Shown piece by piece: positions 12,748 to 25,474 of a stretch of DNA of 64,000 nucleotides (position 1 is the stretch's first letter; each line of letters begins with the position of its first letter). Source of the stretch: Circinella umbellata (lineage: Eukaryota > Mucoromycota > Mucoromycetes > Mucorales > Lichtheimiaceae). Below the pieces are notes generated by a model. The model was not told the origin of the DNA and did not search any database. It worked only from the letters and a program-made list of their open reading frames with translations. The stretch is from positions 372,001 to 436,000 of the forward strand of contig JAIWNF010000018.1 of the NCBI GenBank assembly GCA_025093555.1. Reading direction: 5' to 3'. Position numbers and translations under genes: made by a program.

Positions 12748-14684
12748 ATGGCTTCACGACTTTTTCAAAGGGGCAATTTGTGGAAGCCCATTCTTCGACA
12801 ACAACAACAAAATAATATTCGAAATAATATACTGAAACGTGGTGAAGCAACTCTTAATAGACAAGAAAATGAAGTAAGTTTTTTATTTTGTAACACGTAC
12901 TTTATTTTTTTACCCTAGTCACTGCAATAAGTGCCATAATAACGACAACAGTAGAAGCATAGTAATAAACACCTATAACAAATATAAATTTTATATTTTA
13001 GCTTCCCACTATTGTTCAAGAATATTCAAAGTCTTCTCCTGGTCTTTGTAAAACAACTACCTTACCTAACGGTATTCGAGTCGCTTCTGAAAGCACACCA
13101 GGTCATTTTGGTGCTGTTGGTGTTTATGTTGATGCTGGTAGTCGCTATGAAACTGACAAGTATCGAGGTGTTAGTCATATTTTAGATCGTTTGGCTTTCA
13201 AAGTAAAGTGTTAATATTTTTTTTTAATCGTGTGACAAGGAGTGACAAGCTTGAAGGGAGTGTATATATAGAGAGACAAAATGACAAAAAGAAAGGAGAA
13301 AGTACCTAGTACGTAATAATAATAACAACAATGTTATTATCAATAATAGAGTACAGCCAACCGAAGTGCAGATCAAGTTGTAGAAGAGTTAGAAAAATTG
13401 GGTGGTAATATAATGTGCTCCTCATCAAGAGAATGCATAATGTATCAATCTGCCATTTTCTCTCAAGATCTTGAACGTGTCGTTTCTCTTTTTTCTGACG
13501 TTGTATTGAACCCAAGTATTACACCTGATGAAGTGGATGAACAACGCATGACAGCAATGTATGAAATTGAAGAGATTTGGTCCAAACCTGAAATGATCTT
13601 GCCTGAGATTATGCATACTGTTGCTTATCAAGGTAATACATTGGGTAATCCACTTTTATGTCCTCCAGAAAATTTGGAAACAATGTCTTCCGATTTAATT
13701 AAAGGATATATGAAGGATTGGTACCGACCTGAACGTATTGTTATTGCTGCATGTGGTACTGAGCATGATCAAGTTGTTCAATTGGCAAATAAATATTTTG
13801 GCCACCTTGATAAATCCAAGGAACCTATTTTGGATTCAGTTAAAACACATGCTGAAGCTCTTGTTCGTCAACAGCAATCAGCATCAGCTAGTCATGATAA
13901 ACAATCTATTGTAAAATCCTTGTTTTCTTCCTCTAAACGAAACCAACCTAGTGGTGTTTATGATATTGCTACTCAACCCGCTCATTATACCGGTGGTAAC
14001 AGCTTTTTGGATGTGGGTACTGAAGCACCCCTGACTCATGTATATGTAGCCTTTGAAGGTCTTTCCATTAATGATCCTGATATTTATGGATTAGCTACTC
14101 TTCAAATCTTATTGGGAGGTGGTGGTTCCTTTTCTGCAGGTGGGCCTGGAAAGGGTATGTATTCCCGTCTTTTCACCAATGTTTTGAACCAACATTATTG
14201 GGTTGAATCATGTCAAGCATTCAATCATTGTTATACCGATTCGGGTCTTTTTGGTATTGCTGGATCTTGTAGACCTGAATATGCCAATGCATTATTAGAA
14301 GTTATTTGTCGTGAATTAGATTTGGTTTCACGTAGTGATGTTATCGAGCATTTAGCATTGAATGAAGTGGAGTTGAATCGTGCTAAAAATCAACTCAAGT
14401 CTTCTTTGTTGATGAATTTGGAAAGTCGTATGGTACAATTAGAAGATTTGGGACGACAGGTACAAGTCCATGGTAAAAAGACTGGTATTGATGAAATGTT
14501 GAATCATATTGACCGTGTGAATGTATCTGAATTACAACGTATTGCTTCACGCATTGTACGGGGTGCTGTTAAGGTGACAAGTGGTGGAACAGGTCAAGCT
14601 ACAGTTGTTGTACAAGGTCATCTTCGTGGTTTGACAGATGTGAATAAGGTCATTAACAAGTATGGATTGGGTGCTGGTCAATAA
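12748..14684 (+). CDS. MAS2: Mitochondrial processing peptidase, alpha subunit
   Basis: Three exons in phase: 12748-12873, 13002-13202 and 13350-14684, giving 553 aa. The N-terminus is basic and lacks acidic residues ([20 protein letters not shown]), as in a mitochondrial presequence. The M16 fold follows: [30 protein letters not shown] and then [22 protein letters not shown], in place of the HXXEH zinc motif, marks the non-catalytic alpha subunit. A glycine-rich loop ([20 protein letters not shown], about residues 360-378) is the family substrate-binding loop. A Q/S-rich insertion ([15 protein letters not shown]) precedes it. With the beta subunit it cleaves presequences from proteins imported into the matrix. 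The second splice junction falls inside the LAFK-ST signature. Confidence 0.95.
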
Positions 14685-15057
14685 AAAAGAATAGATCTAT
14701 CTTCAACTTAGTTTTATACATCATATATACACTCACGAACAACATACACTTGGTCTCTTTACATACACATATAATTCTTTTTTACTAGTTCGTTTTTTTG
14801 TACATATATACACCCCTCTTCTATCCAATTCAAAAAGGATTTCAAAATAATAAAAAAAATAGAATATATCTTGTCTAAATAATCGTTCCTGAAATCCTAT
14901 TAAATCTATCAGTCTTTCTCCATAGCGCCTAAACTTTTTATTTTTTTAAACTAGCGACGAACATACACAATTGAGATTTTATATTTGGAAACAAATCCTC
15001 ACTAATTCTTTCTTTTATTCTCTTTTTTTTTTTTTTGGTCACTTGTAAAAGAAGAAA
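14685..15057. other. MPP-alpha 3' region and HDAC leader
   Basis: 373 bp between two same-strand genes. The end (about 15008-15045) is a CTTT-rich tract running into the HDAC ATG, the typical leader composition in this window. No other feature is visible. Confidence 0.5.
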
Positions 15058-18000
15058 ATGTCATTAGAACAAAAGAAACGAGTTTGTTATTTTTATGACG
15101 GTAAATATATAATATACGCTAGTGACTTTATTAAAACGTAAAAGACATAGCAGACCGAAATTCTAATTTTGATTCAAACCCTATATATATATATATATAT
15201 ATGTTATGTCCTAACAACATTTAATTTCTTATTTATTAGCTAATGTTGGAAACTATCATTATGGCCCAGGTCATCCAATGAAGCCACATCGTATTCGCAT
15301 GTGCCATGGCCTTGTTATGAATTATGGTCTTTATAAAAAGATGGAGATTTATGTAAGCAAATCCACGTTTTTTAGGGGAAGGGGGGTGAGAAAGATAGAT
15401 AAGATTAGTTGATCAACAGAAACAAAAAAAAAAATAGTACTAATTTTTCGTGTTTAAATTATCATATCGCGTTCAATGTATTTTATTATTATATATAATA
15501 TAGCGTGCCAAACCAGCTAATAAATGGGAAATGACACAATTCCATACTGACGATTATATTGACTTTTTATCACGCGTAACACCAGAAAACATGGAACAGT
15601 ATCCAAAAGAACAAGCAAAATGTAAATTTTTATTTTGTTGTTCTGCTCTTTTTTTCTTTTGTTGTTACGTATTTTTTTTAACCTTTATGTTTATCATTCG
15701 AATAGTCAATGTAGGAGATGATTGTCCTGTTTTTGAAGGATTATTTGAATATTGTGGATTAAGTGCTGGAGGATCCATGGGTAATAATAATAATAATATT
15801 AGTTATTAAGAATGGAAAATCAACAAGAAAAAGAGGTCAACTTATTACAAAATAATCATATAACTAATCTTGAATAATGATGTATATCCATAATGATATT
15901 ATATAATTTTTTAGAGGGTGCTGCACGATTAAATCGTGGTTTGTGTGACATTGCTATCAATTGGGCTGGTGGTTTACATCATGCAAAAAAAGCAGAAGCT
16001 TCTGGATTTTGTTATGTCAATGATATTGTTCTTGGTATTTTGGAATTATTACGTTATTATGCTCGTGTTTTATATATTGATATCGATGTTCATCATGGTG
16101 ATGGTGTTGAAGAAGCATTTTATACAACCGATCGTGTCATGACTGTTAGTTTCCATAAATATGGTGAATTTTTCCCTGGTACGGGTGAACTCAAGGTCAG
16201 TGCATACTGTTTCTTTTTTTTATATAAGAGAGGAAAACAAAAAAAAAATCATGATGAAACTAGAAGGAAGGGATTGAAAGATAAAGAAAATTGGGAAAAA
16301 AAAAGGAGGGGAAAAAAGGTAGAACTGAAGCTAAATGAATTATTATTATTTTTTTAGGATGTGGGTGCTGGTCGAGGAAAATATTATAGTGTCAATTTTC
16401 CACTACGTGATGGTATCGATGATGAAAGCTACAAGTCCGTTTTTGAACCAGTAAGTGATATATAAACATAGTAACATTGAATGACATTGATATACTTATT
16501 GTTTTATGCTGGGTATATAGACAATTGAAAAAGTAGTTGAATGGTACCAACCTTCTGCTATTGTTTTACAATGTGGTGGTGATTCATTGAGTGGTGATAA
16601 ATTAGGTTGTTTCAACTTATCAATGAAAGGACATGCTAATTGTGTTGAATTTGTGAAAAAATTCAATTATCCAACACTTGTTCTTGGTGGAGGAGGTTAT
16701 ACGATGCGTAATGTTGCAAGAGCATGGGCTTATGAAACAGGTGTTGTTGTTGGTGAAGACATTGGACCAGGTATGAATACAGAGTTAACGATCTTATTAC
16801 TCATAAGTTTTTAGTCTTTTGGTCATATAATATTGTTTACTAATCAAAATAGTGACAATCCATAATGATATTAGAAATGCCATATAATGATTATTATGAA
16901 TATTTCGGTCCTGATTATAAATTGGACGTACGCCCTAGTAATATGGAGAATATGAACACTCTCGATTACCTCGAAAAGATAAAGTAAGTTAGAAAATAAA
17001 CTTTTTTTTTCTATTATTATTATTTCGCACATACATACATTGGGACCTCTTTTTGTATTTTGCTTGCCTTCCTTCCTAGATTTTCATTTTCTTAAAGTAT
17101 GCCTTCGCCATTAAATATAATTATAATATCTAAATGACTTTTTTTTCGTTCTTTGCTATTAGAGTTCAAGTATTCGAGAACCTCTCAAGGACAATGTTTG
17201 CTCCTAGCGTTCAGATGCAAGGTAACTATTTGTGTATTTGAAGAGCTAAAAAGGGATTATGATATACTTATCATTCACATCATTACAACATATAAACATA
17301 TATACGAAATTAATATAATGATTTTTATAGAGGTCCCTGGAGATCAATACGGATCAGACGATGAGGACGAAGAAGATCCTGATGACCGTTATCCCCGTAA
17401 GTATACATTCTCTTTATCTCTTTCTTCCACTTTATTTCTTTTTTATTATTATTACTCCTTTTGCTTTCTATTTTTTTAATCAAAAACTCATGATAATACA
17501 GAATCATTTTGGGATAGACGTATTGTACCTGATAATGAATTTTATGATTCTGATGAGGGTGAAGCACAAGGAACAGTTCAAAATTTGACAAGTCGAAATT
17601 ATCAGTCTTATGATGAAAATTATGCTGGAAATGAAAGTAATGGTAGTCGATTAAATGGTAATACTAATAAAGATCATACTCGAGCATCATCGTCATTATC
17701 GGCAACAAGTATGGAAGAAGTAGTAGAAGAAGATAGAGTGGATCATATGGAAGAAGTAGTAATGACTCAGGAAGAAGAAGAACAAATTGAGGAGACATTA
17801 CATGCTGATAAAATTAAAGCTGAACCTCAAGAATCAGATAATAATAACATAAATAATAATGATAATACATTATCAACACAAAGACCAGACGAACAAGAAC
17901 CAGAATCACGGGCAACAGATGTAAATCTGGATACAACTATGAAAGAGGAAGCAGAAAAAGGTATAAAAAAATAGGGGTGGAGAAAGATAAGGATTTTTTC

Positions 18001-18697
18001 TTGTAATGTAAGAGAAAGAAGGAGAAAAACTAATAATATGTTTAATTTAACAATATTAGCACAACCAACTACTACGGAAGAAGTAGAAAAAGAGAAACAA
18101 TCATCATCAAAACCACAATCATCCACATCATCCGCATCACCGTCAAAAATACCAGAATCAATAGTAGAAAAGGAAAAAGAAACATCTAAAGAATCAGGAG
18201 AACCAACAAAGGATATTACTGCACAGACATCTTCGTCACCTAAACTAAATACTACTACTGCAGAAGATACAGTTATGGAAAGTGAAGAAGAAGGTGAAGT
18301 AATTTCTTCTAGTAAATCAGTTTCACCAGGTCCATCATCACATCTCCCACAAGAACAAAAAGAATCACCAAAAGAATCATCAAAAGAAAAAGATACACAA
18401 GAAACGCCAAAGGAACCATCACCATCCGTTGAAAAGGACCAAGAAAAAGAACAACAGCCTTCAGAAGCAGTAGCAGCTGCAGTAACATCAGCAGTAGCTT
18501 CTACAGTTATTGTACCTCCCATTCCAGCAAGTCCATCTGAATCCGATAATAATACACCATCTCGTGCTGTTTCACAAGAACAGGAACCAGAACAAAAGAC
18601 AGAAGAACAAAAGCAAGTTAATAAAGAAGTAGAGGCAGGGAATATTAATGATAACAACAGCGTCTTGGATTTGGAAGATGGTGAAATTGAAGATTAG
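15058..18697 (+). CDS. RPD3: Class I histone deacetylase (Rpd3/HDAC1-2 type) with long acidic tail
   Basis: Twelve exons join in phase: 15058-15100, 15240-15352, 15504-15621, 15706-15780, 15915-16195, 16358-16450, 16521-16770, 16875-16983, 17163-17221, 17331-17396, 17502-17960 and 18060-18697. The product is 767 aa. The catalytic domain covers about the first 390 residues. It includes [14 protein letters not shown], the tandem histidines in [20 protein letters not shown], the zinc ligands in [31 protein letters not shown] and the catalytic Tyr in [15 protein letters not shown]. It removes acetyl groups from histone lysines in Sin3/NuRD-type complexes in the nucleus. The C-terminal half is low-complexity, rich in E, S, P and Q with no hydrophobic core, and ends [11 protein letters not shown]. 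Rpd3/HDAC1 tails are usually far shorter, so this extension is notable. The last two exons encode it. Confidence 0.93.
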
Positions 18698-19038
18698 GAA
18701 TATTCGAAAAAAGCTATCCGTTATTTGGCTTAAAACCCGCGTCTATTTTTTTTTCGCTTATTTTTCTGGATCATAGTATATTTTTCGTAATAACAATAAA
18801 AAAAAGGGTGAAATAAAAAAAAAAACTAAATTAATCCAAGAACCCTTATAAGGTGAATATATGGTTTCTAAGCTGCATGAAGTAATTAAGCCTGCAGGTC
18901 ATCCATATCAACATAAAGTTACTACTGGTTATTATTATGTTATCATTATTATTATTAGACACTATACTGCTGTTATATCTCAATAACTAGGTAGAGTTAT
19001 ACGTAGTCAAATACGTAGTCAAAAATAATTTAGTCATA
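18698..19038. other. HDAC 3' region
   Basis: Intergenic A/T-rich DNA. Around 18997-19022 a TACGTAGTCAAA motif occurs twice in tandem, just before a foldback element. No gene seen. Confidence 0.5.
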
Positions 19039-19517
19039 CAGGATTTTGCATTCATTTCCGGACACAACCTTCAATTTTTTCGTTTATAAGAGTAATTTTT
19101 TTCGCTTATGATGGCGGTGTTTTTCGCTTATGATATGCTATATTTTTCGCTTATGATGTCGGTGTTTTTCGCTTATGATAGCATTAATTTTCGCTTGTAA
19201 TACCTATATAATTTCTTACTTATGAGGTCTAAGAGATTTACATAAATGATAGGGGGAGTTTTTCGCGACTAATACCAATTTTTCTTTAATATTTGCTGCA
19301 TCTGCTTTTACGGGATTAACCAAGTATCATATATCATAAGTGAAAATTAATGCTATCATAAGCGAAAAACACCGACATCATAAGCGAAAAACACCGCCAT
19401 CATAAGCGAAAAACACCGCCATCATAAGCGAAAAATATAGCATATCATAAGCGAAAAAAATCAACATCATAAGCGAAAAAATTGAAGGTTGTGTCCGGAA
19501 ATGAATGCAAAATCCTG
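19039..19517. mobile_element. Foldback-type inverted-repeat element with internal tandem repeats, TA-flanked
   Basis: The ends are exact inverted repeats: left CAGGATTTTGCATTCATTTC from 19039, right its complement ending at 19517, each next to a TA (19037-38 and 19518-19). The match continues inward through CGGACACAACCTTCAA and then into an array of a short unit, TTTTCGCTTATGAT plus 3-6 variable bases. There are about five copies on the left arm (about 19083-19195) and seven in the opposite orientation on the right arm (about 19330-19485). The middle loop is about 130 bp. There is no coding capacity. The TA duplication and CAG ends fit a non-autonomous Tc1/mariner-superfamily derivative; the long repeat-filled arms are foldback-like. 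Confidence 0.85.
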
Positions 19518-21327
19518 TACATTATCATTTATAGCAACTTTATTGGGCATAATAAAGTCTTCTAAAAAAACAAGCGTACGTTGGAGAAGTAACAGCTACA
19601 TACTCAGAAGAAAAAGTCTGTCATTTTATTTATGGATGAGGTATGATACGTATTAGGCGATTTTTATTTTTACGTACAATTTATTCTTTACTGACTTTTA
19701 CGTGTGATTGGATGATTATAGTAATTCAAAACAGGTTTTTTATTTTAGACAATTGTATTTGTTTGCTTAGCAACTATAATCAACTAGAAGTTTATTGTTT
19801 TTTTTTTTCCCGGGAAAAAAGCATGAATTCCATATTTAATATATAAGATTTCCACGTTTCTGTATACATGAACCAACAAAACGTGTTCTTACTGGTTTGC
19901 TGCAACGTATTCAGTAGTTGTAGCATTATGTGTTACTATAAACTTTCTTTTTGTGTATATACTTGTTTTGAGGAGCAAATTGACTTGGTTCTTTTTTTGC
20001 ATATAATAACGCCCCCTTTTTTTTTGCGGTATAGGACGCGATTGAACTTGCCACGAAAGAAAATTGTATAATTATGTTTTATAATTAACTCTCTTGTTCT
20101 CCCTGTGCTCTTGTTGATCTTCTCCCGGCCCCATCTCTTCCTTCTCTCACTTTCCTTGGCTGATAGTTAATTGAAGAGAACTTTATAAATATCAGACCAT
20201 ATAAAGTTGTGTACGATGATTTACGATGGAAAGATTAGCTTAAGTGAAGTTCAAAAAAAACATTGTTAAGAAAAAAGGGGGTTAAAGAATCAGGAGAAAG
20301 ATATATATATATGTACATATACAGTTCTGTTGAAAGTGGAAATGGGGGAATCTTCGACAAACGTAGAGAAGATCAAAGGGTGCAGAAGGAGAAAAAGTGG
20401 GGAAAGAAAAGAAAGTAAAATAAAAGATCACTAAATATTATTGCACACCTTTTTTGTTGTTGTTATATAGTTTCATTACTACGTACTATCATTATCATCA
20501 TCATGAACAACAACAATTCCACTGCTTATGACCAAGATTAGTATATTGTATGATTCGTAGAAAAAAAAAGATCGCAAGTCAAACAGCCTCATATCAATAT
20601 CTTCTTCACTTCATCTCTGGCCTCCCATGTATATAAACTTCTTGCTACGTAATCAACCAGTCCGTTTGTGCATGTATGCCTTTGAGTCTTCTAGGGATAT
20701 TAAAACAAAATCAATGGAGGCGTATATTATTGTTATAAATATATATATATTATTTCCCGCATTGGGGGCGGGGTTCCTTACTAGAAGAAAAAAACTCAAA
20801 GAAATAAAAAAAAAAGTTGTTGTGCGTGCGAATGGAACATACTTGAATAAGATTTTTCTTTTCCAGTCAAATGTTCTTGTTTAAATCAAAGAAGTTTGAT
20901 ATTTTCTTGTTTTTTTCCATGGCAAATACTTGCCTATCAACTGTTTTTGTGCTACCATGGAAGAAAAAAAGAGAGGCGAATGATCATGAATGAACCACTT
21001 TTGGAAGCTAAGCAAATAACAAGTAGGGGGTAAATGGATTAAAGGGGGATTTTTTTTCTTTTTTTATTAATAATAATAATGTTGATCATACTACTAGTTT
21101 TTTTGTACATCAAGGGGCTATTTTTCTTTGTTTAAGTGTATAGTCTCCTACACGGAGCGTCTTCCTTTTTCGAGAACAAAGTTAATTGGTGTAAGATGCA
21201 TGTCAAAATTTTGAATACATATATATAGTCTATTGTTTCGTTATGAAACACATTCATTATTATTTTTTTCTTAATCTCTTTAGTTCTTTAACTTTTTTTT
21301 TTACTTTCGCTTTAATACATTAATATA
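19518..21327. other. Long 5' region of the kinase gene
   Basis: 1.8 kb without a supportable gene. It contains a pyrimidine-rich block (about 20088-20160), several A/T runs and a TATATATAG stretch at about 21221-21229, roughly 100 bp upstream of the kinase ATG, a plausible TATA region. A T-rich leader precedes the start. The size suggests extended regulatory DNA or a long transcript leader. Small frames at 19643, 19868 and 20627 look non-coding. Confidence 0.45.
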
Positions 21328-22659
21328 ATGGTACTACCAGCGTCGTCAGGTTTTAATCCAAAATCACTTATAAATACTTTTATCGACAAAAAATCTATTC
21401 AATTAATTTCCTTACTCGGCGTTGGTGCTTATGGAATCGTCTACTTGGCTGTTCACCTTCCCACTAGTCGTCGATATGCAGTCAAACTTATTACCAAGCC
21501 AGGAACGGCCAAAAATGAAATTGAACTTCATACTCGTGTATCAGGTCATAATAGTGTATTAACATTTCATAAAGTTGTTCGGGATCAAGAGAGCAACCGA
21601 ACATTCATTGTGTTGGAATTTGCGTCAGGTGGTGATTTATTCACCGCCATTACACAGCAACAAGGTATTGTTGGTAACAATCGATCTATTAAACACGTAT
21701 TTTTACAAATCTTGGATGCCGTTCATCATTGCCATCAATTGGGCATTGCTCATCGTGATTTAAAACCTGAGAACATCTTAATGTTTTCCAATATGCAAGT
21801 CAAGTTGGCCGATTTTGGTTTAGCAACAACGCAGTCTGTTTCTGCCGAATTTGGATGTGGCTCTAGTTTTTACTTCTCCCCAGAATGCCAAGGTCAATTG
21901 ATAAAAAATAATGAACGTGTCAAAGGTTATAGTACAAGACAAAATGATATTTGGAGTTTGGGCGTAATTCTTGTGAATCTGACTGCTGGACGAAATCCAT
22001 GGCGTCAAGCTACCATGAAAGATCCAACTTTTTCTAACTATGTCAAGAGGCCTAAAAGATTTTTCAAAACTATTCTACCATGTATTTCAGATGAAATGAA
22101 TGAACTTTTATTACGTATTTTTTGTTTGGATCCAGCTCGTCGAATTTCACTTCCTGAATTACGTTTACGGGTTGCTTGTATGAAATCATTTACTGCAGCT
22201 AAAAATATTAACACAACAACATTGCGCAAAACTGAACATACAACTGCTGCTCCCACTACTATTGTTCCTCGACAACCTGCCACTACCGCATTAAAATACT
22301 CCCCATCTTTTATGCATACTTTATGCAACTACATTAATGGTTTTAGCGATGATGATGACCCTCAAACAAAATTTGAACCAAGCATTCCACGCGTTGCTGC
22401 CAACAGAACTACTCTCAAAAACACCAACAAGCCTACAACTACCACCATTCGTTCACATCAAGTACAAACATCACATTCACCACCATCATATCGATCACCT
22501 GCTACACCCCCCTCTCCTTGCTTTTCTTCATCATCTTGTTCCTCTGTTTCTTCACTGGCGTCCCAACCTGAATATCTCCCACAAGTGTCTGAAAAAATGG
22601 AAATCGGATTTTCTGCTGATTTTAGCTTTTCTCAATATCGTCTCTTTAATCATCTTTAA
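21328..22659 (+). CDS. Ser/Thr protein kinase, Ran1/Pat1-like
   Basis: Single exon, 443 aa. The glycine loop is at residues 31-36 (GVGAYG), the ATP lysine at K53 (YAVKLI), the catalytic loop HRDLKPEN from about residue 142 and DFG at about 162. The activation segment GCGSSFYFSPECQG replaces the usual APE with SPE, typical of the fungal Ran1/Pat1-Sks1-Vhs1-Ksp1 group. DIWSLGVILVNLTAGRNPW and ARRISLPELR complete the lobe, ending near residue 285. The tail is T/P/S-rich with SPPSYRSPATPPSP clusters, likely phosphorylation sites. Members of this group regulate meiosis, nutrient responses and filamentous growth; which role applies here is not visible. It is the only long intronless gene in the left arm and is preceded by an unusually long non-coding region. 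Confidence 0.92.
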   Translation: MVLPASSGFNPKSLINTFIDKKSIQLISLLGVGAYGIVYLAVHLPTSRRYAVKLITKPGTAKNEIELHTRVSGHNSVLTFHKVVRDQESNRTFIVLEFASGGDLFTAITQQQGIVGNNRSIKHVFLQILDAVHHCHQLGIAHRDLKPENILMFSNMQVKLADFGLATTQSVSAEFGCGSSFYFSPECQGQLIKNNERVKGYSTRQNDIWSLGVILVNLTAGRNPWRQATMKDPTFSNYVKRPKRFFKTILPCISDEMNELLLRIFCLDPARRISLPELRLRVACMKSFTAAKNINTTTLRKTEHTTAAPTTIVPRQPATTALKYSPSFMHTLCNYINGFSDDDDPQTKFEPSIPRVAANRTTLKNTNKPTTTTIRSHQVQTSHSPPSYRSPATPPSPCFSSSSCSSVSSLASQPEYLPQVSEKMEIGFSADFSFSQYRLFNHL

Positions 22660-23947
22660 CCTTTCCTTTTCTAGTTTTACTTTTACACATACACAGATTC
22701 TTCACTTATACTAATACATTATAAAAATACTTATAAATCATATTGATAGTTTCTTATTTTATTATCTTTTATTGTAAAATAGCAATCATCCACATACATA
22801 CTACACATACATACACATATACAGCTTTTGTTTTAATACACTTTCATTTTATTATTTTGAAAATACTACGTATATTAGTATCTTCTTCCATACAATAATC
22901 ATTCTAATTACAGTATAATAAAAATAGAAATAGCAACTGTTTGATTTTTTTTATTCATCATCAATATTAGACTATATAATTGTTTGTGAAACCTATTTCT
23001 CATTGAACGCGTTTTTCTCTTTCGATTTCTTTGTATGTGCTACCCCTGTCCCTATATCCCTTTCTGTCTTAAAGCCTTGCCCCATTTTTTTTCTCCCTGC
23101 AACACGTTATTTTATCAAGGAGAAAAAATTATTTCCTTTTTCTAGGGTAGGAGGTGTATTCTATTTCTCCTTTCTAATCTTGAGTCTCCAACCATCGATT
23201 GCGAACAAACGTTTATCGACCACGTTGTTTTCAGGGGTTTTATGAATTAGGATAATGGTTGCGAAGAACTGGATACATCTATATTTCTACCATCACAAAT
23301 AACAATGAATATAATTATCCCATGTCGGCTTTTTCCTTAAAAAGTATAGCCTTTTATTTATTATTAAGTTTACAATTGTTAGAATTATTCTTGAAGGAGG
23401 AACTAGAAAGTAAGATTGTGTGAAATAGTTTTCAAAAATTTGATTAGTTGTCTTCAGCATATCCTATTATTAAAAGATAATATCAACAAAGTCTGCAACA
23501 CTTTATAATTGTACTCTTTTGGATCTGCGTACATATTAGACCATGTAGTTCTCTCTTTATACGTATTTTATATATCTCAATGCCTTTTTTATGAGGAATT
23601 GATAAATTACTACGTCGTATGTTTGATGGTACTGATGTATAATATATAGTAAAATAAGTTTCTAAAAATTATATACGTTAATAGAGTTCGTTACTATCAT
23701 TTTTGTTACAGCTACAGTAACTTATGTCAATTCATCAGAGGTTCACATGATAGTAAATTATACATAGTATAGTACCACCCATATTGCTACTATATTAATT
23801 AATGGGAAACACCAGAAAACATTGACTATTATTTTTCTAATACGATTACTATAGTAAATTAAATCTAACCTTCTTTCCTTATTGTTGCCTTTTAAATCAT
23901 AATTGTTAACAATGAATTTATCTAACAATTCAAAATAGAGTTTTAAA
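22660..23947. other. Kinase 3' region and AT-rich intergenic DNA
   Basis: The first 300 bp hold CATACACATACATA-type repeats and likely poly(A) sites. Nothing else recognisable on either strand. Confidence 0.45.
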
Positions 23948-24345
23948 TTGATAATCCACACAACCAATATCAGGATAGAGCAATATCCTGTTAAATACTT
24001 AAAGAATAAAGGAATACTTTTTTATTGCTATTTTTTTTAATGCATTTTGACACGAAACCATATTTAATAATAATAAGAAAAAAAAATCATAATAGTAGTT
24101 GTTATTTGACGATAGCATTAGTTATGTAATACTCCGTCGGATTTCAATTTTGCAGGGAGCCCTTATATTTTGAGAAGCTTTCTATGTTATAATTCTTTTT
24201 CATTAAGAAGAAATGATACGACCAATGTCATCTTTCTTTTATATATAGGTATAATAAAATCTTGTACTTAATACTACTACTGCCACTTATCGCTAGTGAA
24301 TTAACCAATATTTATTATTAATGTTGTAAAAAAATAGAATGCAGT
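23948..24345. repeat. Dispersed repeat A, copy 1
   Basis: About 390 bp, nearly identical to 44127-44513 in the same orientation (start TTGATAATCCACACA, end AGAATGCAGT). The differences are a few substitutions and a short deletion near the end of copy 2. No coding capacity or terminal repeats. Confidence 0.92.
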
Positions 24346-25233
24346 ACCAACCACTTGGAATAACCGAATAGTGTTACCACCAGTTTTTATATATTACTAT
24401 GATACAGATGTACAGTACTAATAATGAGGAGCTTTAAAAGCGAAGTTTTTTTTAATCTGATAACGGCAAAAAATAACCCAAGCTATGAAAGAATGTTGGA
24501 TTGATGTATCACAAAAGCAATCGGCTGTACATGAAAAAGGTTTCTGAACTGTAAAGAAGTGGATATGATCATGATCTTCTGTTTATGGAAAGTGACATGA
24601 TGTATATAATCTTTCATTGGTGACTTTGATCAATATACATCGTATCATATTATCTTTTGATGTTTACTAAAAAGAAAGCAAAGATGTTGATACTATGAAA
24701 AGAGAAGTTTTTTTAAATATACTGTATATTTGAGAAGTGATGATGATACAAACGCATTTTAATAGATAAAAAGCAATAGTACTATGTATAAATGAAATTC
24801 CATGTTACGTATGTTCAAATCTTATGTCAGAGATATTTGATACGTAGAAATAAATCTATATATATACACTGTTGAGAAGTAGACAGTGATTTCCCTATTT
24901 TTTCTCCTTTTCTATTGCTTGGTTTCATAGTACCGCTTGTTATTAATGCTACTTTCCCAGTATTTTCTACCAGAACCTGGTTCTAGTTTTCTATTAAAAA
25001 TGGTGGGTGAGGTTATAATTTTACTTAGTTGCTATTCAACAAGAGTCCTCAAATTATTTGAATCTTTTTAGTATACGTATATGATAGTATCCAAATCTAA
25101 GTAATGTTTGAAAACAACTATTTTCCGAGTTTTATTGTTGTTCTTATATCAATTTTTTTTATTGAGTGAAAAGAATAGAACAGTAAAAGTTTAGGAGCTA
25201 CATATAATCTAGAGCACCATCCACTTTTACAGG
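24346..25233. other. AT-rich intergenic DNA
   Basis: No gene or repeat recognised. Confidence 0.4.
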
Positions 25234-25474
25234 TTACACACTGCTTATCCCTTTCTCAAAATATTGGCATTATTACTTGGTAAAATATCATATTTTGACG
25301 AAACTTTAAAGCGACAAATCTCAATGGAAAATAATTTTCTCTAAAAACTTATCCTTCAGAACACTTAAGTTAACATATATTATAGCTCAAAAAGTTCATA
25401 GCTGCATTTCTGACAATTTTTGACAATTCTTATTCCACCCCATATTTTGACGGTTTAAGTCAGGATGCACCTTA
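25234..25474. repeat. Dispersed repeat B, copy 1 (diverged)
   Basis: About 240 bp similar to 43731-43984 in the same orientation. Shared blocks include CATATTTTGAC, ACTTTAAAG, GACAAATCTC, TTCTTATTCCACCCCATA and TTTGACGGTTTAAGTCA. Substitutions are scattered throughout, so this is an old duplication. Confidence 0.85.

Noticed and set aside
17827..18657. 276-codon minus-strand frame opposite the HDAC tail
   Set aside because: Mirror image of the repetitive E/S/P-rich tail codons (reads Ser/Cys/Phe/Asp-rich); no independent coding evidence.
20627..20884. 85-codon frame upstream of the kinase
   Set aside because: Composition driven by AT runs; more likely leader or promoter DNA.
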